Assembly (NCBI GenBank): GCA_030653405.1
Contig: JAURZO010000159.1
Span: forward strand, 1 to 25,335
Direction of reading: 5' to 3'
Source: Zwartia sp.
Lineage (GTDB): Bacteria; Pseudomonadota; Gammaproteobacteria; Burkholderiales; Burkholderiaceae_B
Length of the DNA stretch: 25,335 nt
Below are positions 1 through 7,495 of this stretch, piece after piece; the first letter of the stretch is position 1; the number at the start of each line of letters is the position of its first letter. The notes below the pieces were generated by a model. That model did no database searches. It was not told the origin of the DNA and saw only the letters and a list, made by a program, of their open reading frames with translations. A program made the translations under genes and the position numbers.

Positions 1-50
1 CCACGCGTCAGCGTCCGCTTTATCGATCCCAACAAAAAGAAATAGTACCC

Positions 51-392
51 ATGCGCATCACCGACCTCGACACGCCCGCCATCGTCATCGACCTCGACAT
101 CATGGAGCGCAACCTTCGCTCTGTAGCCGATTACGCCCGCGGCCATCGCCTCCGCCTTCGTCCCCATACCAAGACCCACAAGATCCCCGCTCTCGGCCGC
201 CGCCAGATCGAGCTCGGTGCCGTCGGCCTCGCCGTCGCCAAGTCCACCGAGGCCGAAGGCAAAGCCAAAGAACATGCCAGAAACCAAACCGACGCGTCCG
301 GGCATGACTTCGTGTGCATAGACCAATACCGCAGGGAAGGCGGACGCGGTAAGAAGGCCAATAATAATAATCAACACCCCTGTCCAGAATAA
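51..392 (+). pseudogene. N-terminal fragment of a DSD1/D-threonine aldolase-like PLP enzyme
   Basis: The first ~69 residues match the start of the alanine-racemase-fold D-serine dehydratase/D-threonine aldolase family. It opens with MRITDLDTPAIVIDLD, and RPHTKTHK at about 38-44 holds the expected PLP lysine (K41). GAVGLAVAKSTEAE follows at 56-69. A full enzyme is around 370 residues, so most of the barrel and the metal site are missing. After about base 257 the frame runs antisense into the MFS gene and has no family similarity, so residues 70-113 are probably not real protein. Codons are strongly G/C at the third position and hand-counted GC over 61-240 is about 68%, unlike the ~40-58% just to the right. 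Bases 1-45 could be the tail of another frame ending in TAG. The fragment may come from a different genome joined during assembly. Confidence 0.7.
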
Positions 393-1349
393 ATCGGCAT
401 AAGGCAGTGCCATCGTAAAGGGCAACACACCAAGAATTGAAATCCAGATCATCGGTCGGCGACCAATCCGATCCGTTAAAGCGCCACCCACCAAGGTGCC
501 GACAGCAATGGCTGCCATAAAGATGAAGAGCTGAACTTGAGCCGCCTGAACAGGCAAGTCAAAACGCTCGATCAAATAAAAAGTAAAAAAGGACGTCAGG
601 CTTGCGGTGTAGACGTTTTTTGAAAAAAGCAAAATCATCAGGACTGTAATCAAAAACAGTACGCGCGCACGCGGTAAAAAAGATTGAGTTGACTCGAGCG
701 AGGAGGTGACTGACTGTTTGGCTGGGCGCATATTCGCGCCGTACCACATACCCACTCGCGCAAGAAAAAACATGGCGACAAGTGCTGCCATCGAGACCCA
801 GGCGATCGCACCTTGACCATGGGGTAAAACGATAAAGGCGGCCAGTAAAGGCCCGACGGCTTGACCGGCATTGCCGCCAACCTGAAACAATGCCTGCGCC
901 GTTCCATAGCGACCACCCGAGGCCATGCGCGCGACTCGGGAAGCTTCAGGGTGAAAAATGGCTGAACCCGTCCCAACCAATGCTGCGGCGACAAGAACCG
1001 CGCCATAGCTTTCCGCGACAGAAAGTAGCAGCAGACCAATCAAGGTCGACCCCATCCCTATCGCCAATGAGTAGGGTTGAGGTCGTTTATCTGTATAAAA
1101 GCCAACCGTTGGTTGAAGCAAAGACGCCGTGAGCTGAAAAGCGAGAGTAATCAGACCGATCTGTGCGAAGTCCAGATTGAATTCCGTCTTGAGCAGCGGA
1201 TAGAGCGCCGGGATCAAGGACTGGATCAGATCATTGAGTAAATGACAAAAACTCAGTGACAGCAAAATCGGCATCGTCGCAGCGGGCGCGCTCACGTTGC
1301 CTGAAGCGCCAAGAGGCGTTGAGCTGCTGACGATGCCTGACTTATTCAT
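237..1349 (-). CDS. fsr: Fsr-like MFS efflux transporter, 3' end missing
   Basis: This is a major facilitator of the fosmidomycin-resistance (Fsr) type, an inner-membrane proton-driven exporter. Reading down from the ATG at 1349 (MNKSGIVSSSTPLG), the frame contains SFCHLLNDLIQSLIPALYP, GSAIFHPEASRVA, the loop DRIGRRPM, and EVMPGRVGLVSGMFFGFAF followed by GLGGLG. These are characteristic of Fsr. About 371 residues are present, against roughly 400 for the family. Homology stops at about base 237, where the next residues should be the last one or two helices. The frame then stays open to base 1, but that extension is antisense of the DSD1-like fragment and is not transporter-like. The gene lies 61 bp downstream of the Bug receptor gene on the same strand and may be co-transcribed. 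A head-to-head assembly join would explain the lost C-terminus. Confidence 0.85.
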
Positions 1350-1357
1350 AGATTGAC

Positions 1358-1382
1358 GTGACTGAGTAATCTGGTGACTGAG
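1358..1382. repeat. Direct repeat GTGACTGAG x2 ahead of the MFS gene
   Basis: The perfect 9-mer GTGACTGAG occurs at 1358-1366 and 1374-1382, 16 bp apart. It sits in the short gap between the Bug receptor stop codon (1411) and the MFS start (1349). It could be a binding site within the leader or promoter of the MFS gene. CTGA/GATC elements like those in the array at 2457-2504 also occur here (GTGACTGAGCGATC). No function is proven. Confidence 0.35.
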
Positions 1383-1410
1383 CGATCATTTGTATTTGAC
1401 CCGCGACTTT

Positions 1411-2394
1411 TTATTGAGCGGTCACTTTGGCTGTAGTGATAACCTTTCCCCATTTGTCGACTTCAGCGGCCAGAAACTTGCCCGTCTGGGCGGGATCAAG
1501 TCCCATCGGGACGATACCGAGTTCTGTAAAGCGCTTAACGATTTCAGGTGATTGCAGGGCTTCTGCAACAGCCTTGGAGAGTTTGTCAACAATCGGTGCA
1601 GGTGTACCGGGAGGCGCGAAGAACATCACCCAGCTTGAAGATTCGATTGGAGGACCCGCTGATTCCGTAATCGTTGGAACATCAGGTGCGCTTGGGAGTC
1701 TCTTTTCAGAGAACATCGCGATGGCGTTGACTTTTCCTCCATTTACATGCGGCATCATGGAGCTCGGGACATCGACAAGCATCTGGATGTTGTTAGCCAT
1801 TAGATCGGCGAGCGCAGGTGCGGTACCTTTGTAGGGCACGTGAATCATGTCAATGTCTGCAGTCGCTTCGAGTAACTCAGAAGTTAGATGCGCTGCGGAA
1901 CCAATGCCAGAAGAACCGTATGCAACTTTGCCAGGGTTTGCTTTCGCAAAGGCGATTAACTCAGCCACATTTTTGACGGGGAAGTTCTTGCTTGTTGTCA
2001 GAATCAGCGGCGAAATCGCAGCAAGCGATACGGGCACCAATGCCTTGTGATCAAAAGGCAGTTTGCCCTGATAGAGCGTGGCGTTCGCCGCGTGCGCTGT
2101 AATGACGGTCAGGATGGTGTAGCCGTCTGGTGCGGCCTTGGCAACAAAGTCCGCACCGATAATTGAATTCGCACCGGGTTTGTTTTCGATGATGATCGGT
2201 TGACCCAAAATCGTCTGGACTTTGGCAGTCACCATGCGGGTGACGTTATCTGTGAAACCGCCTGGGGTATAGGGAACGACCCAGCGAATCGGTTTGTTGG
2301 GGTAATTTTGCGCTGCAGCATTTGCTTGGGCAAGTGCATTGAAGGACATTGCAGCCAGTGCCGCTGCGACCAATCCGGTTTTAAATATTTTCAT
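1411..2394 (-). CDS. Bug/TctC-family periplasmic solute-binding receptor
   Basis: The 327-residue protein is a tripartite-tricarboxylate-transporter type receptor (Bug family), binding small organic acids or amides in the periplasm. It has a Sec signal peptide (MKIFKTGLVAAALAAMSF, probable cleavage after ALA near residue 22). The family signature YPNKPIRWVVPYTPGG follows at about 31-46, then GADFVAKAAPDGYTIL, YGSSGIGSAAHL and HVPYKGTAPALADLM, which line the ligand cleft. Length is typical. No tctA or tctB membrane genes are nearby, as is common for Bug receptors in Burkholderiales, so the ligand cannot be read from the sequence. A promoter and a tandem-repeat array lie directly upstream, which suggests its own regulation. 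The MFS gene follows on the same strand. Confidence 0.93.
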   Translation of the reverse strand: MKIFKTGLVAAALAAMSFNALAQANAAAQNYPNKPIRWVVPYTPGGFTDNVTRMVTAKVQTILGQPIIIENKPGANSIIGADFVAKAAPDGYTILTVITAHAANATLYQGKLPFDHKALVPVSLAAISPLILTTSKNFPVKNVAELIAFAKANPGKVAYGSSGIGSAAHLTSELLEATADIDMIHVPYKGTAPALADLMANNIQMLVDVPSSMMPHVNGGKVNAIAMFSEKRLPSAPDVPTITESAGPPIESSSWVMFFAPPGTPAPIVDKLSKAVAEALQSPEIVKRFTELGIVPMGLDPAQTGKFLAAEVDKWGKVITTAKVTAQ

Positions 2395-2427
2395 TTGTCT
2401 CAGCCGTGATAAGAGTTATTGTTTTCG

Positions 2428-2456
2428 ACAATACTACTCGTTAATGGCGAATGCAA
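2428..2456 (-). promoter_or_regulatory. Predicted sigma-70 promoter of the Bug receptor gene
   Basis: On the minus strand TTGCAT (2451-2456) and TATTGT (2428-2433) are separated by exactly 17 bp. Transcription would start near 2421, leaving a leader of about 27 bases before the ATG at 2394. The -35 box touches the first unit of the tandem array at 2457. Predicted by consensus match only. Confidence 0.6.
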
Positions 2457-2504
2457 GATCGGCTGACCGATCAGCTAAATGATCAGCTGACTGATCAGCT
2501 AACT
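2457..2504. repeat. Four 12-bp tandem repeats, likely operator/activator array
   Basis: Four head-to-tail 12-mers lie at 2457-2468 (GATCGGCTGACC), 2469-2480 (GATCAGCTAAAT), 2481-2492 (GATCAGCTGACT) and 2493-2504 (GATCAGCTAACT). Each starts with GATC, and the third contains GATCAGCTGA, half of the palindrome GATCAGCTGATC. The block abuts the predicted -35 box of the Bug receptor gene, so a regulator bound here would contact polymerase. The 12-bp pitch exceeds one helical turn, so successive sites rotate slightly. A cognate regulator gene is not in the window. Confidence 0.65.
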
Positions 2505-2517
2505 GAGCGCCAGACGG

Positions 2518-2574
2518 TGGCGATCCTCATCAGTGAATCATCAACGATGTGGATCATAAATATGAGGATCGCCA
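2518..2574. repeat. 13-bp perfect inverted repeat between dcyD-like and Bug receptor genes
   Basis: TGGCGATCCTCAT at 2518-2530 is the exact reverse complement of ATGAGGATCGCCA at 2562-2574, with a 31-base spacer. It begins just after the desulfhydrase stop codon. No T-run follows on either strand, so it is not a standard intrinsic terminator. It may be an mRNA 3'-stabilising hairpin, a Rho-associated structure or a protein-binding site. Confidence 0.55.
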
Positions 2575-2581
2575 AATCAAT

Positions 2582-3598
2582 TTATTTCGCGTCGGCCGGA
2601 TCACCCAGTATGACGGACTCGTAGGCGTGCAGTGCAGTCGCGCCGCCCGTATGCAAGAACAGCACATTGTCAGTCGGCTTGAAGTGGCCCTTGCGGCTTA
2701 AGCCAATCAGGCCCGCCATAATCTTGCCGGTGTAGACCGGATCCAGCAAAATGGCTTCGGTACGTGCGAGCATTTGCACGGCCTCTACCATCGCAGGATT
2801 GGGAATCGAGTACTTGGGGCGCCACCAGTCTCCATAGGAGACGACAGCCTCGGCGGGGACTTGAATGCCAGTATCCAACAGATCCATGATGGCTTGGGCT
2901 TCTTTGTGCACCAGAGGATTTTGATCTTGTGGATCGCGACTCACGCCAATCCCGACGAGCGGAATCTTGATGTTGTTGCCAAGAAATCCAGCGACCAGTC
3001 CGCCGTGTGTGCCCGAGCTGCCTGAGCCCACGACGAGATAATCCATCGGCTGACCCATCTCAAAGAGCTGCTGCTGTATTTCTTGTGCGCATGCAACATA
3101 GCCGAGTCCACCAATCGCATTGGAGCCGCCGCCGGGAATAATATAGGGCTTACGACCTTGGGCACGAGCCTCTTGTGCGACGGCTTCCATGGCTTGCGCC
3201 ATATTGGAGCCACCTGGCACCACAGTGATGCTCTCAACGCCAAGCAGACGGAACATAAAATTGTTGCCGCTCGCATCTGGGTTGTAGCTGCCGGGTACGC
3301 GCTCTTCAATCACAAAGCGACATTTGAGTCCTTCTTTCACTGCAGCCGCAAGTGTGATCCGACAATGATTAGATTGCGGAGCGCCGCATGTAATCAGCGT
3401 GTCAGCTCCTTTGGCCAGAGCGTCACCCATCAGGAATTCGAGTTTGCGCGTCTTGTTGCCACCAGGTGCCAGGCCCAGCATGTCATCACGTTTGATCCAT
3501 ACTTTTGGTCCACCCAGTGCTTTGGTGAAATTGGGTAAAAACTCGATGGGCGATGCACCAACTGTGTACTGACGACGTGCGAAGCGACTCAAATCCAT
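2582..3598 (-). CDS. dcyD: D-cysteine desulfhydrase (PLP fold type II)
   Basis: The enzyme is predicted to break D-cysteine into pyruvate, H2S and ammonia in the cytoplasm. The 338-residue protein has APGGNKTRKLEFL with the PLP lysine at K49, and GAPQSNHCR with serine S76 that would face the substrate. At the two positions that separate the close relatives, it has T290 (DPVYTGK) and T317 (HTGG). ACC deaminase has glutamate and leucine there (E295, L322), so D-cysteine desulfhydrase is preferred. An upstream in-frame start at 3655 adds 19 residues, but the ATG at 3598 is favoured: AGGGAG sits just before it and the family begins with MDLSRFARR-like sequence. It is transcribed divergently from the peptide importer operon. 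Other D-amino acids or beta-chloro-D-alanine could also be substrates. Confidence 0.87.
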   Translation of the reverse strand: MDLSRFARRQYTVGASPIEFLPNFTKALGGPKVWIKRDDMLGLAPGGNKTRKLEFLMGDALAKGADTLITCGAPQSNHCRITLAAAVKEGLKCRFVIEERVPGSYNPDASGNNFMFRLLGVESITVVPGGSNMAQAMEAVAQEARAQGRKPYIIPGGGSNAIGGLGYVACAQEIQQQLFEMGQPMDYLVVGSGSSGTHGGLVAGFLGNNIKIPLVGIGVSRDPQDQNPLVHKEAQAIMDLLDTGIQVPAEAVVSYGDWWRPKYSIPNPAMVEAVQMLARTEAILLDPVYTGKIMAGLIGLSRKGHFKPTDNVLFLHTGGATALHAYESVILGDPADAK

Positions 3599-3634
3599 GT
3601 GTGACTCCCTTTGATTGAACGAAGAATGGCACTC

Positions 3635-3663
3635 AATGTAAACCTGCGCCAGCACCTTGCCAA
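3635..3663 (-). promoter_or_regulatory. Predicted promoter of the D-cysteine desulfhydrase gene
   Basis: On the minus strand TTGGCA (3658-3663) and TACATT (3635-3640) are spaced 17 bp apart. This gives a start near 3628 and a leader of about 30 bases to the ATG at 3598. It excludes the longer upstream start at 3655, supporting the shorter protein. Confidence 0.55.
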
Positions 3664-3732
3664 GCCTTAATTATTGTTAAGTTTTCGCTTCGACTTTCGT
3701 GCAAGACAGTTCAGTTGTTGAAATCTTACCTG

Positions 3733-3761
3733 TTGACGGATAGGTCATCAGTCGCTAGGAT
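3733..3761 (+). promoter_or_regulatory. Predicted promoter of the peptide importer/M81 operon
   Basis: TTGACG (3733-3738) and TAGGAT (3756-3761) are separated by 17 bp. The expected start is near 3768, about 23 bases ahead of the first permease gene. It lies back to back with the minus-strand promoter of the desulfhydrase gene. Confidence 0.6.
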
Positions 3762-3790
3762 CGATCCATATTCAGTTTCTTGCAGAGCGT

Positions 3791-4741
3791 GTGATCTCGA
3801 TGTTTGCATATACGATTCGCCGTTTAATCATGACGCTCCCCGTCATGTTCGTCGTGGCCCTGTTTGTATACGGCTTGCTTGACCTGGCGCCCGGGGACCC
3901 CGCGGTATTCCTGGCGGGAGAAGAAGCCTCCCTCGATGACATCGCTCGCATCAGACAAACTTTAGGCTTGGATCAGCCTTTCTATCATCGCTTCACCATC
4001 TGGTTGCTCAACGTGATGCAGGGCGATCTCGGCAACTCTCTTTTTACGGGTGTGCCGGTCAGTGAAATGATTGTGCAGCGCATGGCGCCGACATTCACAC
4101 TGATGGTGATGACGCTGTGCGTTTCTGTGACCATCGCGATCCCGTTAGGTGCTCTGGCCGCATGGCGACATAACCGGGTCTACGACCGTGGTGTCATGAT
4201 GATTGCAGTCTTGAGTTTTTCGCTCCCAACGTTTGTGGTGGGTTACATGCTTGCCTGGGCGGTGGGCATTGAGTTGCGTTGGCTGCCAGTTCAGGGGTAT
4301 GTGCCATATTCACAGGGCGTCTGGAATTCAATCAAGACGTTGATATTGCCGACGCTTGCGCTCTCCAGTGTTTACGTCGCGCTGATCACGCGCATTACAC
4401 GCGCCACGCTTCTCGAGACACTGTCGCAAGACTACATCAGAACGGCACGATCAAAAGGCGTGGGTAACAAGAATATTTTGTTTCGACATGCTTTGAAAAA
4501 CTCTGCGATTCCAATTGTGACTGTGATTGGGAGTGGTGTGGCATTGCTCATTAGTGGCGCTGTTGTCACCGAAACGGTCTTTTCAATTCCCGGTTTAGGT
4601 CGATTAACCGTCGATGCGATTTTGCGTCGCGATTATCCGATCATTCAAGGCGTGATATTGCTCTTTAGCTTTTTATACGTTCTGGTCAATCTCATCATTG
4701 ATTTGCTTTATCGCGTGTTTGACCCGAGGATTAAATACTGA
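3791..4741 (+). CDS. Peptide ABC transporter permease, DppB/GsiC type
   Basis: This is the first inner-membrane permease of a dipeptide/oligopeptide/nickel-type ABC importer, 316 residues. It starts with the family pattern FAYTIRRL, and the first membrane helix spans about 12-31. LAPGDPA follows at 32-38, and later helices cover roughly 101-121, 136-158, 183-200, 238-262 and 285-305. The cytoplasmic EAA loop that docks on the ATPase is at about 214-238 (DYIRTARSKGVGNKNIL). The given start is a GTG. An ATG nine bases on (3800) fits the family start equally well, and neither has a strong ribosome site. The stop codon overlaps the next ATG by one base (TGATG), indicating translational coupling with the second permease gene. 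Confidence 0.93.
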   Translation: MISMFAYTIRRLIMTLPVMFVVALFVYGLLDLAPGDPAVFLAGEEASLDDIARIRQTLGLDQPFYHRFTIWLLNVMQGDLGNSLFTGVPVSEMIVQRMAPTFTLMVMTLCVSVTIAIPLGALAAWRHNRVYDRGVMMIAVLSFSLPTFVVGYMLAWAVGIELRWLPVQGYVPYSQGVWNSIKTLILPTLALSSVYVALITRITRATLLETLSQDYIRTARSKGVGNKNILFRHALKNSAIPIVTVIGSGVALLISGAVVTETVFSIPGLGRLTVDAILRRDYPIIQGVILLFSFLYVLVNLIIDLLYRVFDPRIKY

Positions 4742-5574
4742 TGAAGCAGGCATTGAAGTTTCTCAAACAGCATCCAACAATCGCCGTGGGTGGTTTTCTG
4801 TTACTGATGTTGATATTGATGGCGATTTTCGCGCCATGGATCGCCGAAAAAGATCCAATGGCGCTTTCTCCCATTCATCGCGCGCGAGTCCCGAGTGATC
4901 AGTTTTTCTTTGGTACGGACTTGCTTGGGCGTGACGTCTTTGCGCGTGTCGTCTATGGTGCAAGGGTCTCGCTCGTAGTCGGGTTTACCGTGGCGATTCT
5001 CTCGGCTGTCATTGGTACGATTATCGGACTGACCTCCGGCTTCGTGCGTTGGGTCGATGCGATTGTGATGCGGATCATGGACGGTCTCATGTCGATTCCA
5101 ACCATTCTCTTAGCCATCGCCTTGATTGCGTTGACACGTGCTTCGCTTGAAAACGTCATTATTGCGATCACCATCGCAGAGGTTCCGCGTGTGGTGCGTC
5201 TGGTTAGAGGTCTCGCGCTGTCCTTGCGTGAGCAACCGTACGTCGAGGCTGCGATTGCCGCCGGTGCTTCACCGATTCGGGTGGTGTTCAAACATATTTT
5301 CCCCAACACAGTGGCCGCGTTGACAGTGCAAACCACTTATATTTGCGGCTTGGCTATTTTGGCTGAGGCAAGTCTTTCGTTTATCGGAGCGGGTGTGCCG
5401 CCTTCTATTCCGTCTTGGGGCAACATCATGGCGGAGGGTCGAGCGCTCTGGCAGATCAAGCCTCATATGATTGCCTTCCCGGCGTTATTCTTGTCGATCA
5501 CGATTCTTTCAATCAATATGCTCGGTGATGGTTTGCGCGATGCGATCGATCCACGCATGGCCAAGAGAATTTGA
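4741..5574 (+). CDS. Peptide ABC transporter permease, DppC/GsiD type
   Basis: Second permease of the importer, 277 residues. The N-terminal helix is at about 15-34, followed by the conserved periplasmic stretch FFFGTDLLGRDVFARVVYGA (56-74) that marks DppC/OppC proteins. The EAA loop is at 169-189 (EAAIAAGASPIRVVFKHIFP). The C-terminus ends with GDGLRDAIDPR, also typical of the family. The start overlaps the stop of the first permease gene by one base, and the ATPase ATG begins two bases after its stop. The pair forms the membrane channel. Substrate class cannot be decided from the permeases alone: peptides, glutathione-like thiols and opines are all possible for this family. Confidence 0.93.
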   Translation: MKQALKFLKQHPTIAVGGFLLLMLILMAIFAPWIAEKDPMALSPIHRARVPSDQFFFGTDLLGRDVFARVVYGARVSLVVGFTVAILSAVIGTIIGLTSGFVRWVDAIVMRIMDGLMSIPTILLAIALIALTRASLENVIIAITIAEVPRVVRLVRGLALSLREQPYVEAAIAAGASPIRVVFKHIFPNTVAALTVQTTYICGLAILAEASLSFIGAGVPPSIPSWGNIMAEGRALWQIKPHMIAFPALFLSITILSINMLGDGLRDAIDPRMAKRI

Positions 5575-5575
5575 G

Positions 5576-7471
5576 ATGACAACAACTCAGCAACAAGCGC
5601 GCAGTGCCTCGCGACGTGTGATCGATGTCAAGGGTCTGTCGGTGGTGTTTGGAACGGGCCCTAATCAGGTACATGCGGTCAAGTCACTTGATCTGCATGT
5701 AGACCGCGGAGAAACGCTTGCGATCGTGGGCGAATCCGGTTCCGGTAAATCAGTCACTTCACTTGCGCTGATGCGCCTGATCGAATTTGGTGGCGGTACG
5801 ATCACGGATGGCGAGATGCATTTCCATCGTTCTGATGGCGAGATCGTTGATCTGCGCCGCACGCCAGAAGACATCATGCGATCGATGCGTGGTTCGGATC
5901 TGAGCATGATTTTTCAGGAGCCGATGACTTCTCTCAATCCCGTATTTACGGTCGGCTCGCAAATCACTGAGGCGATTCTTTTGCATCAAGCCTGCGATCT
6001 TGCGCAGGCCAATATCTCCGCTCAGCGCATCCTTGATCAGGTCAGGATCCCAGATGCGGCTGCCATGATGAATCGCTATCCGCACGAGCTCTCTGGCGGG
6101 ATGAGGCAGCGTGTGATGATCGCCATGGCGCTGTCTTGCAAGCCCTCCGTGCTGATCGCAGACGAACCCACCACCGCGCTTGATGTAACGATTCAGGCAC
6201 AGATTTTGCAATTGATCGCCGAGCTCCAGAAAGAAATGGACATGGGTGTGATTTTTATCACCCACGATATGGGGGTCGTGGCCGAGGTGGCAGATCGTGT
6301 GATGGTGATGCGGCGTGGTGAAGTGGTCGAGGAGAACGATGTTTACTCTTTGTTCGCCAATCCCTCGCATATTTACACAAAGACATTGCTCGCCGCCGTG
6401 CCCAAGCTCGGATCGATGCGGGGTACGAGCGAACCCGCACGGTTTGATTTGCCCCTACAAGAAGATCAGGAAAGTCTTGCCAGGCCTCTGGTCCGTGAGG
6501 TCAAGCACTCAGCCCGTCATGCCGATGGATCACATAACAGCCCGGTGATTCTTGGAGTACGGGATCTGGTGACGCGCTTCGATATCAGAGGCGGTATTTT
6601 TTCTAGAGTTCAAAAGAGAGTGCATGCCGTTGAGCAGGTCTCTTTCGATCTGCACGAGGGTGAGACTTTGTCGTTGGTCGGGGAGTCTGGCTGCGGAAAA
6701 ACAACGACCGGCCGCTCGTTAATGGGACTCACCAAAGTCACGGGTGGACAGTTAACGTTTGCGGGCGAGTCGGTCAATCCTTCTGATCCGCGCTCCTTGC
6801 GTACCTTAAGACGCAATATTCAATTCGTGTTTCAGGATCCTTTCGCCTCGCTTAATCCTCGCATGCGCGTGGGGGAGTGCATTAGTGAGCCCTTGATTAT
6901 TCAGGGGTTGGCGAGCGGTACTGAGGTCAAGCGCAGGGTGGCCGAGCTCATGGAACGTGTCGGACTCGATCCCTCGACCGTGAATCGTTGGCCGCATGAA
7001 TTTTCTGGCGGACAACGTCAGCGTATTTGTATTGCCCGCGCGCTCTCGGTTAATCCAAAGGTATTAATCGCGGATGAAGCAGTATCGGCCCTCGACGTCT
7101 CGATACGTGCGCAGATCGTCAATTTGCTGATTGATCTACAAGACGATCTGGGTATTTCGTATTTATTTATTTCGCACGATATGGCGGTCGTCGAGCGCGT
7201 GAGTCATCGGGTCGCGGTGATGTATCTGGGTCAGATTGTTGAGCTCGGGCCTCGCAGCGCGATCTTCGAAAATCCGCAGCATCCCTATACGAAAAAATTA
7301 ATGGCCGCGGTGCCTATTGCCGACCCTACCGTGCGTCGCAAACATAATCTTGAGATATCAGAAATACCCAGCCCCGCAAGGGGTGTGGGTGATGAACCCC
7401 TTGTTTCACCGCTTGTCAGGGTGGGAGAGGGCCATTTTGTCGCAACGCATAAGGTGGGCGGCATGTATTGA
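5576..7471 (+). CDS. Fused two-domain peptide ABC transporter ATPase (DppD-DppF/GsiA-like)
   Basis: This 631-residue protein carries both nucleotide-binding domains of the importer in one chain, as in E. coli GsiA; Opp and Dpp systems use two separate ATPases. Domain 1 has Walker A GESGSGKS at 52-59, signature LSGGMRQR near 172 and Walker B IADEPTTALD near 195. Domain 2 has Walker A GESGCGKT near 368, signature FSGGQRQR near 475 and Walker B IADEAVSALD. A linker of about 60 residues joins the domains, and each ends with an oligopeptide-type extension (NPSHIYTKTLLAAVP and NPQHPYTKKLMAAVP). The ATG at 5576 lies just after the permease stop. An in-frame start further upstream would read through the permease gene and is rejected. 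Both ATP sites look intact. Confidence 0.95.
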   Translation: MTTTQQQARSASRRVIDVKGLSVVFGTGPNQVHAVKSLDLHVDRGETLAIVGESGSGKSVTSLALMRLIEFGGGTITDGEMHFHRSDGEIVDLRRTPEDIMRSMRGSDLSMIFQEPMTSLNPVFTVGSQITEAILLHQACDLAQANISAQRILDQVRIPDAAAMMNRYPHELSGGMRQRVMIAMALSCKPSVLIADEPTTALDVTIQAQILQLIAELQKEMDMGVIFITHDMGVVAEVADRVMVMRRGEVVEENDVYSLFANPSHIYTKTLLAAVPKLGSMRGTSEPARFDLPLQEDQESLARPLVREVKHSARHADGSHNSPVILGVRDLVTRFDIRGGIFSRVQKRVHAVEQVSFDLHEGETLSLVGESGCGKTTTGRSLMGLTKVTGGQLTFAGESVNPSDPRSLRTLRRNIQFVFQDPFASLNPRMRVGECISEPLIIQGLASGTEVKRRVAELMERVGLDPSTVNRWPHEFSGGQRQRICIARALSVNPKVLIADEAVSALDVSIRAQIVNLLIDLQDDLGISYLFISHDMAVVERVSHRVAVMYLGQIVELGPRSAIFENPQHPYTKKLMAAVPIADPTVRRKHNLEISEIPSPARGVGDEPLVSPLVRVGEGHFVATHKVGGMY

Positions 7472-7495
7472 GGTTGAGTTTTTGGGAGAGTAAAG

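Noticed and set aside
650..1039. A 129-residue minus-strand open frame inside the MFS exporter region
   Set aside because: It is out of frame with the exporter. The exporter's own frame is open from 1349 and has clear Fsr motifs throughout, so this is a shadow.
2457..2504. CRISPR-like array
   Set aside because: The units are only 12 bp, directly adjacent with no spacers, and no cas genes are near.
2518..2574. Intrinsic terminator for the desulfhydrase gene
   Set aside because: The stem is good but the loop is 31 bases and no T-run follows on the minus strand.
2582..3598. ACC deaminase identity
   Set aside because: Threonines T290 and T317 replace the glutamate and leucine that ACC deaminase needs.
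5759..6370. Long antisense frame (203 residues) within the fused ATPase gene
   Set aside because: The sense frame has both complete ABC motif sets. The antisense product has no domain and is a coding shadow; the same applies to the long antisense frames at 9109-9696 and 16674-17222.
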